A DNA stretch of 64,000 nucleotides from Clusia tigrina (Eukaryota > Arthropoda > Insecta > Diptera > Clusiidae). A program made the translations under genes and the position numbers. The stretch is taken from the NCBI GenBank assembly GCA_920105625.2, contig OV050033.1, positions 112,801,700 through 112,865,699 of the forward strand. Reading direction: 5' to 3'. Below are positions 11,693 to 23,521 of this stretch, one piece after another; position 1 is the stretch's first letter; every line of letters starts with the position of its first letter. Under the pieces are notes generated by a model. It searched no databases. It had not been told where the DNA came from and was given only the letters and a program-made list of their open reading frames with translations.

Positions 11693-14205
11693 CAGTGTTT
11701 GATTTGGGACTCAAGGGTAGCATAGCTTTGAGCGATAGCATAAATTTACAAGAGGCTCGAGTACTTTATTGTTACAAAATTTCAAGGTTTTATGACGCTC
11801 CAGTAAAAAGTTACAAGCATTTGTATGTTGCAAACTTTGATAGGTATAGGATGCACCGTATAGAATTTAGGGCCATTTGAAGTTTTACCAGTGCTTGATT
11901 TGGGACCCAAAGGTAGCTTAGCTTTGAGCGATAGCTTAAATTGACAAGAGGCTCGAGTACTTTATTGTTACAAAATTTCAAGGTTTTATGACCCTCCAGT
12001 AAAAAGTTACAAGCATTTGTATGTTGCAAACTTTCATAGGTGTAGGGCGTACTGTATAGAAGTTAGGGCCATTTGAAGCTTTATCAGTAATTGATTTCAT
12101 TGTTTTATGACGCTCCAGTAAAAAGTTACAAGCATTTGTATGTTGCAAACTTTGATAGGTGTAGGACGTACCGTATAGAATTTAGGGCCATTTGACGTCT
12201 TATCAGTGTTTGATTTGGGAATCAAGGGTAGCATAGCTTTGAGCTATAGCTTAAATTGACAAGAAGCTCGAGTACTTTATTCTTACAAAATTTCAATGTT
12301 TTATGACGCTCCAGTAAAAAGTTACAAGCATTTGTATGTTGCAAACTTTGATAGGTGTAGGACGTACCGTATAGAAGTTAGTACCATTTGAAGGTTTATC
12401 AGTGTTTGATTTGGGACTCAAGGGTAGCATAGCTTTGAGCGATAGCTTAAATTGTCAAGAGGCTCGAGTACTTTATTGTTACAAAATTTGAAGGTTTTAT
12501 GACGCTCCAGTAAAAAGTTACAAGCATTTGTATATTGCAAACTTTCATAGGTGTAGGACGTACTGTATTGAAGTTAGGGCCATTTGAAGCTTTATCAGTA
12601 ATTGATTTCATGGTTTTATGACGCTCCAGTAAAAAGTTACAAGCATTTGTATGTTGCAAACTTTGATAGGTGTAGGACATACCGTATATAAGTTAGGGCC
12701 ACTTGAAGTTTTATCAGTGTTTGATTTGGGACTCAAGGGTAGCATAGCTTTGAGCGATAGCTTAAATTGTCAAGAGGCTCGAGTACTTTATTGTTACAAA
12801 ATTTGAAGGTTTTATGACGCTCCAGTAAAAAGTTACAAGCATGTGTATGTTGCAAACTTTGATAGGTATAGGTCGTACCGTGTAGAAGTTAGGGCAATTT
12901 GAAATTTTATCAGTGTTTGATTTGGGAACCAAGGGTAACATAGCTTTGAGCGATAGCTTAAATTGACAAGAGGCTCGAGTACTTTATTGTTTCAAAATTT
13001 CAAGGTCTTATGACGATCCAGTAAAAAGTTACAAGCATTTGTATGCTGCAAACTTTGACAGGTGTAGGACGTACCGTATAGAAGTTATTGCCATTTGAAG
13101 TTTTATCAGTGTTTGATATGGGACTCAAGGGTAGCATAGCTTTGAGCGATAGCATAAATTGACAAGAGGTTCGAGTACTTTATTGTTACAAAATTTCAAG
13201 GTTTTATGACGCTCCAGTAAAAAGTTACAAGCATTTGTATGTTGCAAACTTTGATAGGTATAGGATGCACCGTATAGAATTTAGGGCCATTTGAAGTTTT
13301 ATCAGTGCTTGATTTGGGACTCAAGGGTAGCATAGCTTTGAGCGATAGCTTAAATTGACAAGAGGCTCGAGTACTTTATTGTTACAAAATTTCAAGGTTT
13401 TATGACGCTCCAGTAAAAAGTTACAAGCATTTGTATGTTGCAAACTTTGATAGATGTAGGACATACCGTATAGAATTTAGGGCCATTTGAAGTTTTATCA
13501 GTGCTTGATTTGGGACTCAAGGGTAGCATAGCTTTGAGCGATAGCTTAAATTGAAAAGAGGCTCGAGTACTTTATTGTTACAAAATTTCAAGGTTTTATG
13601 ACCCTCCAGCAAAAAGTTACAAACATTTGTATATTGCAAACTTTCATAGGTGTAGGACGTACTGTATTGAAGTTAGGGCCATTTGAAGCTTTATCAGTAA
13701 TTGATTTCATGGTTTTATGACGCTCCAGTAAAAAGTTACAAGCACTTGTATGTTGCAAACTTTGATAGGTGTAGGACGTACCGTATAGAAGTTAGTACCA
13801 TTTGAAGATTTATCAGTGTTTGATTTGGGAATCAAGGGTAGCATAGCTTTGAGCGATAGCTTAAATTGACAAGAGGCTCGAGTTCTTTATTGTTACAAAA
13901 TTTCAAGGTTTTATGACCCTCCAGTAAAAAGATACAAGTATTTGTATGTTGCAAATTTTGATAGGTATAAGTCGTACCGTGTAGAAGTTAGGGCAATTTG
14001 AAGTTTTATCAGTGTTTGATTTGGGAACCAAGGGTAGCATAGCTTTGAGCGATAGCTTAAATTGACAAGAGGCTCGAGTACTTTATTGTTACAAAATTTC
14101 AAGGTCTTATGACGATCCAGTAAAAAGTTACAAGCATTTGTATGCTGCAAACTTTGACAGGTGTAGGACGTACCGTATAGAAGTTAGGGCCATTTGAAGT
14201 TTTAT
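11693..14205 (+). repeat. HOR-A copy 5, intact 2,513-bp 14-mer
   Basis: Full-length copy with short monomers at 12085, 12596 and 13695. It carries GTTTGATATGGG in m9 (13107), shared with copies 6 and 7 but absent from copies 0 to 4, which places copies 5 to 7 in one sub-lineage. It also has CCGTATATAAGTTAG at the end of m6, shared with copy 6. Confidence 0.95.
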
Positions 14206-16207
14206 CAGTGTTTGATTTGGGACTCAAGGGTAGCATAGCTTTGAGCGATAGCATAAATTTACAAGAGGCTCGAGTACTTTATTGTTACAAAATTTCAAGG
14301 TTTTATGACGCTCCAGTAAAAAGTTACAAGCATTTGTATGTTGCAAACTTTGATAGGTATAGGATGCACCGTATAGAATTTAGGGCCATTTGAAGTTTTA
14401 TCAGTGCTTGATTTGGGACCCAAAGGTAGCTTAGCTTTGAGCGATAGCTTAAATAGACAAGAGGCTCGAGTACTTTATTGTTACAAAATTTCAACGTTTT
14501 TTGACCCTCCAGTAAAAAGTTACAAGCATTTGTATGTTGCAAACTTTCATAGGTGTAGGACGTACTGTATTGAAGTTAGGGCCATTTGAAGCTTTATCAG
14601 TAATTGATTTCATGGTTTTATGACGCTCCAGTAAAAAGTTACAAGCATTTGTATGTTGCAAACTTTGATAGGTGTAGGACATACCGTATATAAGTTAGGG
14701 CCACTTGAAGTTTTATCAGTGTTTGATTTGGGACTCAAGGGTAGCATAGCTTTGAGCGATAGCTTAAATTGTCAAGAGGCTCGAGTACTTTATTGTTACA
14801 AAATTTGAAGGTTTTATGACGCTCCAGTAAAAAGTTACAAGCATGTGTATGTTGCAAACTTTGATAGGTATAGGTCGTACCGTGTAGAAGTTAGGGCAAT
14901 TTGAAATTTTATCAGTGTTTGATTTGGGAACCAAGGGTAACATAGCTTTGAGCGATAGCTTAAATTGACAAGAGGCTCGAGTACTTTATTGTTTCAAAAT
15001 TTCAAGGTCTTATGACGATCCAGTAAAAAGTTACAAGCATTTGTATGCTGCAAACTTTGACAGGTGTAGGACGTACCGTATAGAAGTTAGGGCCATTTGA
15101 AGTTTTATCAGTGTTTGATATGGGACTCAAGGGTAGCATAGCTTTGAGCGATAGCATAAATTGACAAGAGGCTCGAGTACTTTATTGTTACAAAATTTCA
15201 AGGTTTTATGACGCTCCAGTAAAAAGTTACAAGCATTTGTATGTTGCAAACTTTGATAGGTATAGGATGCACCGTATAGAATTTAGGGCCATTTGAAGTT
15301 TTATCAGTGCTTGATTTGGGACTCAAGGGTAGCATAGCTTTGAGCGATAGCTTAAATTGACAAGAGGCTCGAGTACTTTATTGTTACAAAATTTCAAGGT
15401 TTTATGACGCTCCAGTAAAAAGTTACAAGCATTTGTATGTTGCAAACTTTGATAGATGTAGGACATACCGTATAGAATTTAGGGCCATTTGAAGTTTTAT
15501 CAGTGCTTGATTTGGGACTCAAGGGTAGCATAGCTTTGAGCGATAGCTTAAATTGAAAAGAGGCTCGAGTACTTTATTGTTACAAAATTTCAAGGTTTTA
15601 TGACCCTCCAGCAAAAAGTTACAAACATTTGTATATTGCAAACTTTCATAGGTGTAGGACGTACTGTATTGAAGTTAGGGCCATTTGAAGCTTTATCAGT
15701 AATTGATTTCATGGTTTTATGACGCTCCAGTAAAAAGTTACAAGCACTTGTATGTTGCAAACTTTGATAGGTGTAGGACGTACCGTATAGAAGTTAGTAC
15801 CATTTGAAGATTTATCAGTGTTTGATTTGGGAATCAAGGGTAGCATAGCTTTGAGCGATAGCTTAAATTGACAAGAGGCTCGAGTTCTTTATTGTTACAA
15901 AATTTCAAGGTTTTATGACCCTCCAGTAAAAAGATACAAGTATTTGTATGTTGCAAACTTTGATAGGTATAGGTCGTACCGTGTAGAAGTTAGGGCAATT
16001 TGAAGTTTTATCAGTGTTTGATTTGGGAACCAAGGGTAGCATAGCTTTGAGCGATAGCTTAAATTGACAAGAGGCTCGAGTACTTTATTGTTACAAAATT
16101 TCAAGGTCTTATGACGATCCAGTAAAAAGTTACAAGCATTTGTATGCTGCAAACTTTGACAGGTGTAGGACGTACCGTATAGAAGTTAGGGCCATTTGAA
16201 GTTTTAT
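14206..16207 (+). repeat. HOR-A copy 6, 2,002-bp 11-mer (511-bp deletion, m2/m5 fusion)
   Basis: Monomers start at 14206, 14402, 14598 (short), 14717, 14913, 15109, 15305, 15501, 15697 (short), 15816 and 16012. The unit is 511 bp shorter than intact, equal to two full monomers plus one short one. The monomer at 14402 begins as m2 (GACCCAAAGGTAGC, AAATAGACAAG) but ends with the m5-type CGTACTGTATTGAAG and is followed by m6 and m7. So m3, m4 and one monomer-equivalent of m2/m5 were removed by exchange between m2 and m5. Confidence 0.93.
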
Positions 16208-18209
16208 CAGTGTTTGATTTGGGACTCAAGGGTAGCATAGCTTTGAGCGATAGCATAAATTTACAAGAGGCTCGAGTACTTTATTGTTACAAAATTTCAA
16301 GGTTTTATGACGCTCCAGTAAAAAGTTACAAGCATTTGTATGTTGCAAACTTTGATAGGTATAGGATGCACCGTATAGAATTTAGGGCCATTTGAAGTTT
16401 TATCAGTGCTTGATTTGGGACCCAAAGGTAGCTTAGCTTTGAGCGATAGCTTAAATAGACAAGAGGCTCGAGTACTTTATTGTTACAAAATTTCAACGTT
16501 TTTTGACCCTCCAGTAAAAAGTTACAAGCATTTGTATGTTGCAAACTTTCATAGGTGTAGGGCGTACTGTATAGAAGTTAGGGCCATTTGAAGCTTTATC
16601 AGTAATTGATTTCATTGTTTTATGACGCTACAGTAAAAAGTTACAAGCATTTGTATGTTGCAAACTTTGATAGGTGTAGGACGTTCCGTATAGAATTTAG
16701 GGCCATTTGACGTCTTATCAGTGTTTGATTTGGGAATCAAGGGTAGCATAGCTTTGAGCTATAGCTTAAATTGTCAAGAGGCTCGAGTACTTTATTGTTA
16801 CAAAATTTGAAGGTTTTATGACGCTCCAGTAAAAAGTTACAAGCATGTGTATGTTGCAAACTTTGATAGGTATAGGTCGTACCGTGTAGAAGTTAGGGCA
16901 ATTTGAAATTTTATCAGTGTTTGATTTGGGAACCAAGGGTAACATAGCTTTGAGCGATAGCTTAAATTGACAAGAGGCTCGAGTACTTTATTGTTTCAAA
17001 ATTTCAAGGTCTTATGACGATCCAGTAAAAAGTTACAAGCATTTGTATGCTGCAAACTTTGACAGGTGTAGGACGTACCGTATAGAAGTTAGGGCCATTT
17101 GAAGTTTTATCAGTGTTTGATATGGGACTCAAGGGTAGCATAGCTTTGAGCGATAGCATAAATTGACAAGAGGCTCGAGTACTTTATTGTTACAAAATTT
17201 CAAGGTTTTATGACGCTCCAGTAAAAAGTTACAAGCATTTGTATGTTGCAAACTTTGATAGGTATAGGATGCACCGTATAGAATTTAGGGCCATTTGAAG
17301 TTTTATCAGTGCTTGATTTGGGACTCAAGGGTAGCATAGCTTTGAGCGATAGCTTAAATTGACAAGAGGCTCGAGTACTTTATTGTTACAAAATTTCAAG
17401 GTTTTATGACGCTCCAGTAAAAAGTTACAAGCATTTGTATGTTGCAAACTTTGATAGATGTAGGACATACCGTATAGAATTTAGGGCCATTTGAAGTTTT
17501 ATCAGTGCTTGATTTGGGACTCAAGGGTAGCATAGCTTTGAGCGATAGCTTAAATTGAAAAGAGGCTCGAGTACTTTATTGTTACAAAATTTCAAGGTTT
17601 TATGACCCTCCAGCAAAAAGTTACAAACATTTGTATATTGCAAACTTTCATAGGTGTAGGACGTACTGTATTGAAGTTAGGGCCATTTGAAGCTTTATCA
17701 GTAATTGATTTCATGGTTTTATGACGCTCCAGTAAAAAGTTACAAGCACTTGTATGTTGCAAACTTTGATAGGTGTAGGACGTACCGTATAGAAGTTAGT
17801 ACCATTTGAAGATTTATCAGTGTTTGATTTGGGAATCAAGGGTAGCATAGCTTTGAGCGATAGCTTAAATTGACAAGAGGCTCGAGTTCTTTATTGTTAC
17901 AAAATTTCAAGGTTTTATGACCCTCCAGTAAAAAGATACAAGTATTTGTATGTTGCAAACTTTGATAGGTATAGGTCGTACCGTGTAGAAGTTAGGGCAA
18001 TTTGAAGTTTTATCAGTGTTTGATTTGGGAACCAAGGGTAGCATAGCTTTGAGCGATAGCTTAAATTGACAAGAGGCTCGAGTACTTTATTGTTACAAAA
18101 TTTCAAGGTCTTATGACGATCCAGTAAAAAGTTACAAGCATTTGTATGCTGCAAACTTTGACAGGTGTAGGACGTACCGTATAGAAGTTAGGGCCATTTG
18201 AAGTTTTAT
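16208..18209 (+). repeat. HOR-A copy 7, 2,002-bp 11-mer (511-bp deletion, m4/m7 fusion)
   Basis: Monomers start at 16208, 16404, 16600 (short), 16719, 16915, 17111, 17307, 17503, 17699 (short), 17818 and 18014. It has the same length as copy 6 but a different breakpoint. Here m3 is kept and the monomer at 16719 begins as m4 (GGAATCAAGG, GAGCTATAGC) and continues as m7 (AAATTGTCAAGAGG), so the loss spans m4 to m7. The short monomer at 16600 has GACGCTACAG, shared with 18602. Confidence 0.93.
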
Positions 18210-20693
18210 CAGTGTTTGATTTGGGACTCAAGGGTAGCATAGCTTTGAGCGATAGCATAAATTTACAAGAGGCTCGAGTACTTTATTGTTACAAAATTTC
18301 AAGGTTTTATGACGCTCCAGTAAAAAGTTACAAGCATTTGTATGTTGCAAACTTTGATAGGTATAGGATGCACCGTATAGAATTTAGGGCCATTTGAAGT
18401 TTTATCAGTGCTTGATTTGGGACCCAAAGGTAGCTTAGCTTTGAGCGATAGCTTAAATAGACAAGAGGCTCGAGTACTTTATTGTTACAAAATTTCAACG
18501 TTTTTTGACCCTCCAGTAAAAAGTTACAAGCATTTGTATGTTGCAAACTTTCATAGGTGTAGGGCGTACTGTATAGAAGTTAGGGCCATTTGAAGCTTTA
18601 TCAGTAATTGATTTCATTGTTTTATGACGCTACAGTAAAAAGTTACAAGCATTTGTATGTTGCAAACTTTGATAGGTGTAGGACGTTCCGTATAGAATTT
18701 AGGGCCATTTGACGTCTTATCAGTGTTTGATTTGGGAATCAAGGGTAGCATAGCTTTGAGATATAGCTTAAATTGACAAGAAGCTCGAGTACTTTATTCT
18801 TACAAAATTTCAATGTTTTATGACGCTCCAGTAAAAAGTTACAAGCATTTGTATGTTGCAAACTTTGATAGGAGTAGGACGTACCGTATAGAAGTTAGTA
18901 CCATTTGAAGTTTTATCAGTGTTTGATTTGGGACTCAAGGGTAGCATAGCTTTGAGCGATAGCTTAAATTGACAAGAGGCTCGAGTACTTTACTCCAGTA
19001 TAAAGTTACAAGCATTTGTATGTTGCAAACTTTCATAGGTGTAGGACGTACTGTATAGAAGTTAGGGCCATTTGAAGCTTTATCAGTAATTGATTTCATG
19101 GTTTTATGACGCCCCAGTAAAAAGTTACAAGCATTTGTATGTTGCAAACTTTGATAGGTATAGGACGTACCGTATAGAAGTTAGGGCCATTTGAATTTTT
19201 ATCAGTGCTTGATTTGGGACCCAAGGGTAGCTTAGCTTTGAGCGATAGCTTAAATTGACAAGAGGCTCGAGTACTTTATTGTTACAAAATTTCAAGGTTT
19301 TACGGTGTTCCAGTAAAAACTTACAAGCATTTGTATGTTGCAAACTTTGATAGGTGGACGACGTACCGTATAGAAGTTAGGACCATTTGAAGTTTTTTCA
19401 GTGTTTGATTTGGGACTCAATGGTAGCATAGCTTTGAGCGATAGCTTACATTGACAAGAGGCTCGAGTACTATATTGTTACAAAATTTCAAGGTTTTATG
19501 ACGCCCCAGTAAAAAGTTTCAAGCATTTGTATGTTGCAAACATTGATAGGTGTAGGACGTACCGTATAGAAGTTAGGGCCATTTGAAGTTTTATCAGTGT
19601 TTGATTTGGGATTCAAGGGTAGCATAGCTTTGAGCGATAGCTTAAATTAACAAGAGGCTCGAGTACTTTATTGTTACAAAATTTCAAGGTTTTATAACGC
19701 TCCAGTAAAAAGTTACAAGCATTTGTATATTGCAAACTTTGATAGGTATAAGATGCACCGTATAGAAGTTAGGGCCATTTGAAGTTTTATCAGTGTTTGA
19801 TTTGGGACTCAAGGGTAGCATAGCTTTGAGCGATAGCTTAAATTGTCAAGAGGCTCGAGTACTTTATTGTTACAAAATTTGAAGGTTTTATGACTCTCCA
19901 GTAAAAAGTTACAAGCATTTGTATATTGCAAACTTTCATAGGTGTAGGACGTACTGTATTGAAGTTAGGGCCATTTGAAGCTTTATCAGTAATTGATTTC
20001 ATGGTTTTATGACGCTCCAGTAAAAAGTTACAAGCATTTGTATGTTGCAAACTTTGATAGGCGTAGGACATACCGTATAGAAGTTAGGGCCACTTGAAGT
20101 TTTATCAGTGTTTGATTTGGGACTCAAGGGTAGCATAGCTTTGAGCGATAGCTTAAATTGTCAAGAGGCTCGAGTACTTTATTGTTACAAAATTTGAAGG
20201 TTTTATGACGCTCCAGTAAAAAGTTACAAGCATGTGTATGTTGCAAACTTTGATAGGTATAGGATGCACCGTATAGAATTTAGGGCCATTTGAAGTTTTA
20301 TCAGTGCTTGATTTGGGACTCAAGGGTAGCATAGCTTTGAGCTATAGCTTAAATTGACAAGAGGCTCGAGTACTTTATTGTTACAAAATTTCAAGGTTTT
20401 ATGACCCTCCAGTAAAAAGTTACAAGTATTTGTATGTTGCAAACTTTGATAGGTATAGGTCGTACCGTGTAGAAGTTAGGGCAATTTGAAATTTTATCAG
20501 TGTTTGATTTGGGAACCAAGGGTAACATAGCTTTGAGCGATAGCTTAAATTGACAAGAGGCTCGAGTACTTTATTGTTTCAAAATTTCAAGGTCTTATGA
20601 CGATCCAGTAAAAAGTTACAAGCATTTGTATGCTGCAAACTTTGACAGGTGTAGGACGTACCGTATAGAAGTTAGGGCCATTTGAAGTTTTAT
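18210..20693 (+). repeat. Degenerate HOR-A copy 8, mosaic of copy-3 and copy-0 type segments
   Basis: Monomers start at 18210, 18406, 18602 (short), 18721, 18917 (167 bp), 19084 (short), 19203, 19399, 19595, 19791, 19987 (short), 20106, 20302 and 20498. The first eight follow copy 3 (7284-8668) at a constant offset of 10,926 bp, including the GACGCCCCAG and TTTTACGGTGTTCC variants. The pair at 20302 and 20498 resembles the 767/963 pair of copy 0 (GAGCTATAGC followed by AACCAAGGGTAAC). The m12 to m14 end of HOR-A is missing here, so this marks the edge of the regular HOR-A domain. Confidence 0.88.
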
Positions 20694-21204
20694 CAGTGTT
20701 TGATTTGGGACTCAAGGGTAGCATAGCTTTGAGCGATAGCATAAATTGACAAGAGGCTCGAGTACTTTATTGTTACAAAATTTCAAGGTTTTATGACGCT
20801 CCAGTAAAAAGTTACAAGCATTTGTATGTTGCAAACTTTGATAGATGTAGGACATACCGTATAGAATTTAGGGCCATTTGAAGTTTTATCAGTGCTTGAT
20901 TTGGGACTCAAGGGTAGCATAGCTTTGAGCGATAGCTTAAATTGAAAAGAGGCTCGAGTACTTTATTGTTACCAAATTTCAAGGTTTTATGACCCTCCAG
21001 CAAAAAGTTACAAACATTTGTATATTGCAAACTTTCATAGGTGTAGGACGTACTGTATAGAAGTTAGGGCCATTTGAAGCTTTATCAGTAATTGATTTCA
21101 TTGTTTTATGACGCTCCAGTAAAAAGTTACAAGCATTTGTATGTTGCAAACTTTGATAGGTGTACGACGTACCGTATAGAAGTTAGGACCATTTGAAGTT
21201 TTAT
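20694..21204 (+). repeat. Linking monomers between HOR-A and the 1,218-bp repeat
   Basis: Two full monomers (20694, 20890) and one short monomer (21086). The monomer at 20890 has the m11-type AAATTGAAAAGAGG, and the short one reads TTTCATTGTTTTATG like HOR-A m3. This looks like a fused m11/m3 junction. Nothing other than satellite is seen. Confidence 0.85.
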
Positions 21205-22422
21205 CAGTGTTTGATTTGGGACTCAATGGTAGCATAGCTTTGAGCGATAGCTTACATTGACAAGAGGCTCGAGTACTTTATTGTTACAAAATTTCAAGGT
21301 TTTATGACGCTCCAGTAAAAAGTTACAAGCATTTGTATATTGCAAACTTTGATAGGTATAGGATGCACCGTATAGAAGTTAGGGCCATTTGAAGTTTTAT
21401 CAGTGTTTGATTTGGGACTCAAGGGTAGCATAGCTTTGAGCGATAGCTTAAATTGTCAAGAGGCTCGAGTACTTTATTGTTACAAAATTTGAAGGTTTTA
21501 TGACCCTCCAGCAAAAAGTTACAAACATTTGTATATTGCAAACTTTCATAGGTGTAGGACGTACTGTATTGAAGTTAGGGCCATTTGAAGCTTTATCAGT
21601 AATTGATTTCATGGTTTTATGACGCTCCAGTAAAAAGTTACAAGCACTTGTATGTTGCAAACTTTGATAGGTGTAGGACGTACCGTATAGAAGTTAGTAC
21701 CATTTGAAGATTTATCAGTGTTTGATTTGGGAATCAAGGGTAGCATAGCTTTGAGCGATAGCTTAAATTGACAAGAGGCTCGAGTTCTTTATTGTTACAA
21801 AATTTCAAGGTCTTATGACGATCCAGTAAAAAGTTACAAGCATTTGTATGTTGCAAACTTTGATAGGTGTACGACGTACCGTATAGAAGTTAGGACCATT
21901 TGAAGTTTTATCAGTGTTTGATTTGGGACTCAATGGTAGCATAGCTTTGAGCGATAGCTTACATTGACAAGAGGCTCGAGTACTTTATTGTTACAAAATT
22001 TCAAGGTTTTATGACGCTCCAGTAAAAAGTTACAAGCATTTGTATATTGCAAACTTTGATAGGTATAGGATGCACCGTATAGAATTTAGGGCCATTGGAA
22101 GTTTTATCAGTGCTTGATTTGGGACTCAAGGGTAGCATAGCTTTGAGCTATAGCTTAAATTGACAAGAGGCTCGAGTACTTTATTGTTACCAAATTTCAA
22201 GGTTTTATGACCCTCCAGCAAAAAGTTACAAACATTTGTATATTGCAAACTTTCATAGGTGTAGGACGTACTGTATAGAAGTTAGGGCCATTTGAAGCTT
22301 TATCAGTAATTGATTTCATTGTTTTATGACGCTCCAGTAAAAAGTTACAAGCATTTGTATGTTGCAAACTTTGATAGGTGTACGACGTACCGTATAGAAG
22401 TTAGGACCATTTGAAGTTTTAT
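21205..22422 (+). repeat. Local 1,218-bp 7-mer, copy 1
   Basis: Monomers start at 21205, 21401, 21597 (short), 21716, 21912, 22108 and 22304 (short); five full and two short sum to 1,218 bp. Diagnostic variants are GGTGTACGACGTACC and CTCAATGGTAGC with AGCTTACATTGAC. The next unit begins with the same order at 22423. Confidence 0.9.
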
Positions 22423-23521
22423 CAGTGTTTGATTTGGGACTCAATGGTAGCATAGCTTTGAGCGATAGCTTACATTGACAAGAGGCTCGAGTACTTTATT
22501 GTTACAAAATTTCAAGGATTTATGACGCTCCAGTAAAAAGTTACAAGCATTTGTATATTGCAAACTTTGATAGGTATAGGATGCACCGTATAGAAGTTAG
22601 GGCCATTTGAAGTTTTATCAGTGTTTGATTTGGGACTCAAGGGTAGCATAGCTTTGAGCGATAGCTTAAATTGTCAAGAGGCTCGAGTACTTTATTGTTA
22701 CAAAATTTGAAGGTTTTATGACCCTCCAGCAAAAAGTTACAAACATTTGTATATTGCAAACTTTCATAGGTGTAGGACGTACTGTATTGAAGTTAGGGCC
22801 ATTTGAAGCTTTATCAGTAATTGATTTCATGGTTTTATGACGCTCCAGTAAAAAGTTACAAGCACTTGTATGTTGCAAACTTTGATAGGTGTAGGACGTA
22901 CCGTATAGAAGTTAGTACCATTTGAAGATTTATCAGTGTTTGATTTGGGAACCAAGGGTAACATAGCTTTGAGCGATAGCTTAAATTGACAAGAGGCTCG
23001 AGTACTTTATTGTTTCAAAATTTCAAGGTCTTATGACGATCCAGTAAAAAGTTACAAGCATTTGTATGTTGCAAACTTTGATAGGTGTACGACGTACCGT
23101 ATAGAAGTTAGGACCATTTGAAGTTTTATCAGTGTTTGATTTGGGACTCAATGGTAGCATAGCTTTGAGCGATAGCTTACATTGACAAGAGGCTCGAGTA
23201 CTTTATTGTTACAAAATTTCAAGGTTTTATGACGCTCCAGTAAAAAGTTACAAGCATTTGTATATTGCAAACTTTGATAGGTATAGGATGCACCGTATAG
23301 AATTTAGGGCCATTTGAAGTTTTATCAGTGCTTGATTTGGGACTCAAGGGTAGCATAGCTTTGAGCTATAGCTTAAATTGACAAGAGGCTCGAGTACTTT
23401 ATTGTTACAAAATTTCAAGGTTTTATGACCCTCCAGTAAAAAGATACAAGTATTTGTATGTTGCAAACTTTGATAGGTATAGGTGGTACCGTGTAGAAGT
23501 TAGGGCCATTTGAAGTTTTAT
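22423..23521 (+). repeat. Local 1,218-bp 7-mer, copy 2, incomplete
   Basis: Monomers start at 22423, 22619, 22815 (short), 22934, 23130 and 23326, matching 21205-22303 at an offset of 1,218 bp. The match fails inside the last monomer: 23326 ends with GACCCTCCAGTAAAAAGATAC where copy 1 has the CCAGCAAAAAG type. The monomer at 22934 has the AACCAAGGGTAAC variant instead of GGAATCAAGG, another mosaic site. Confidence 0.87.
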
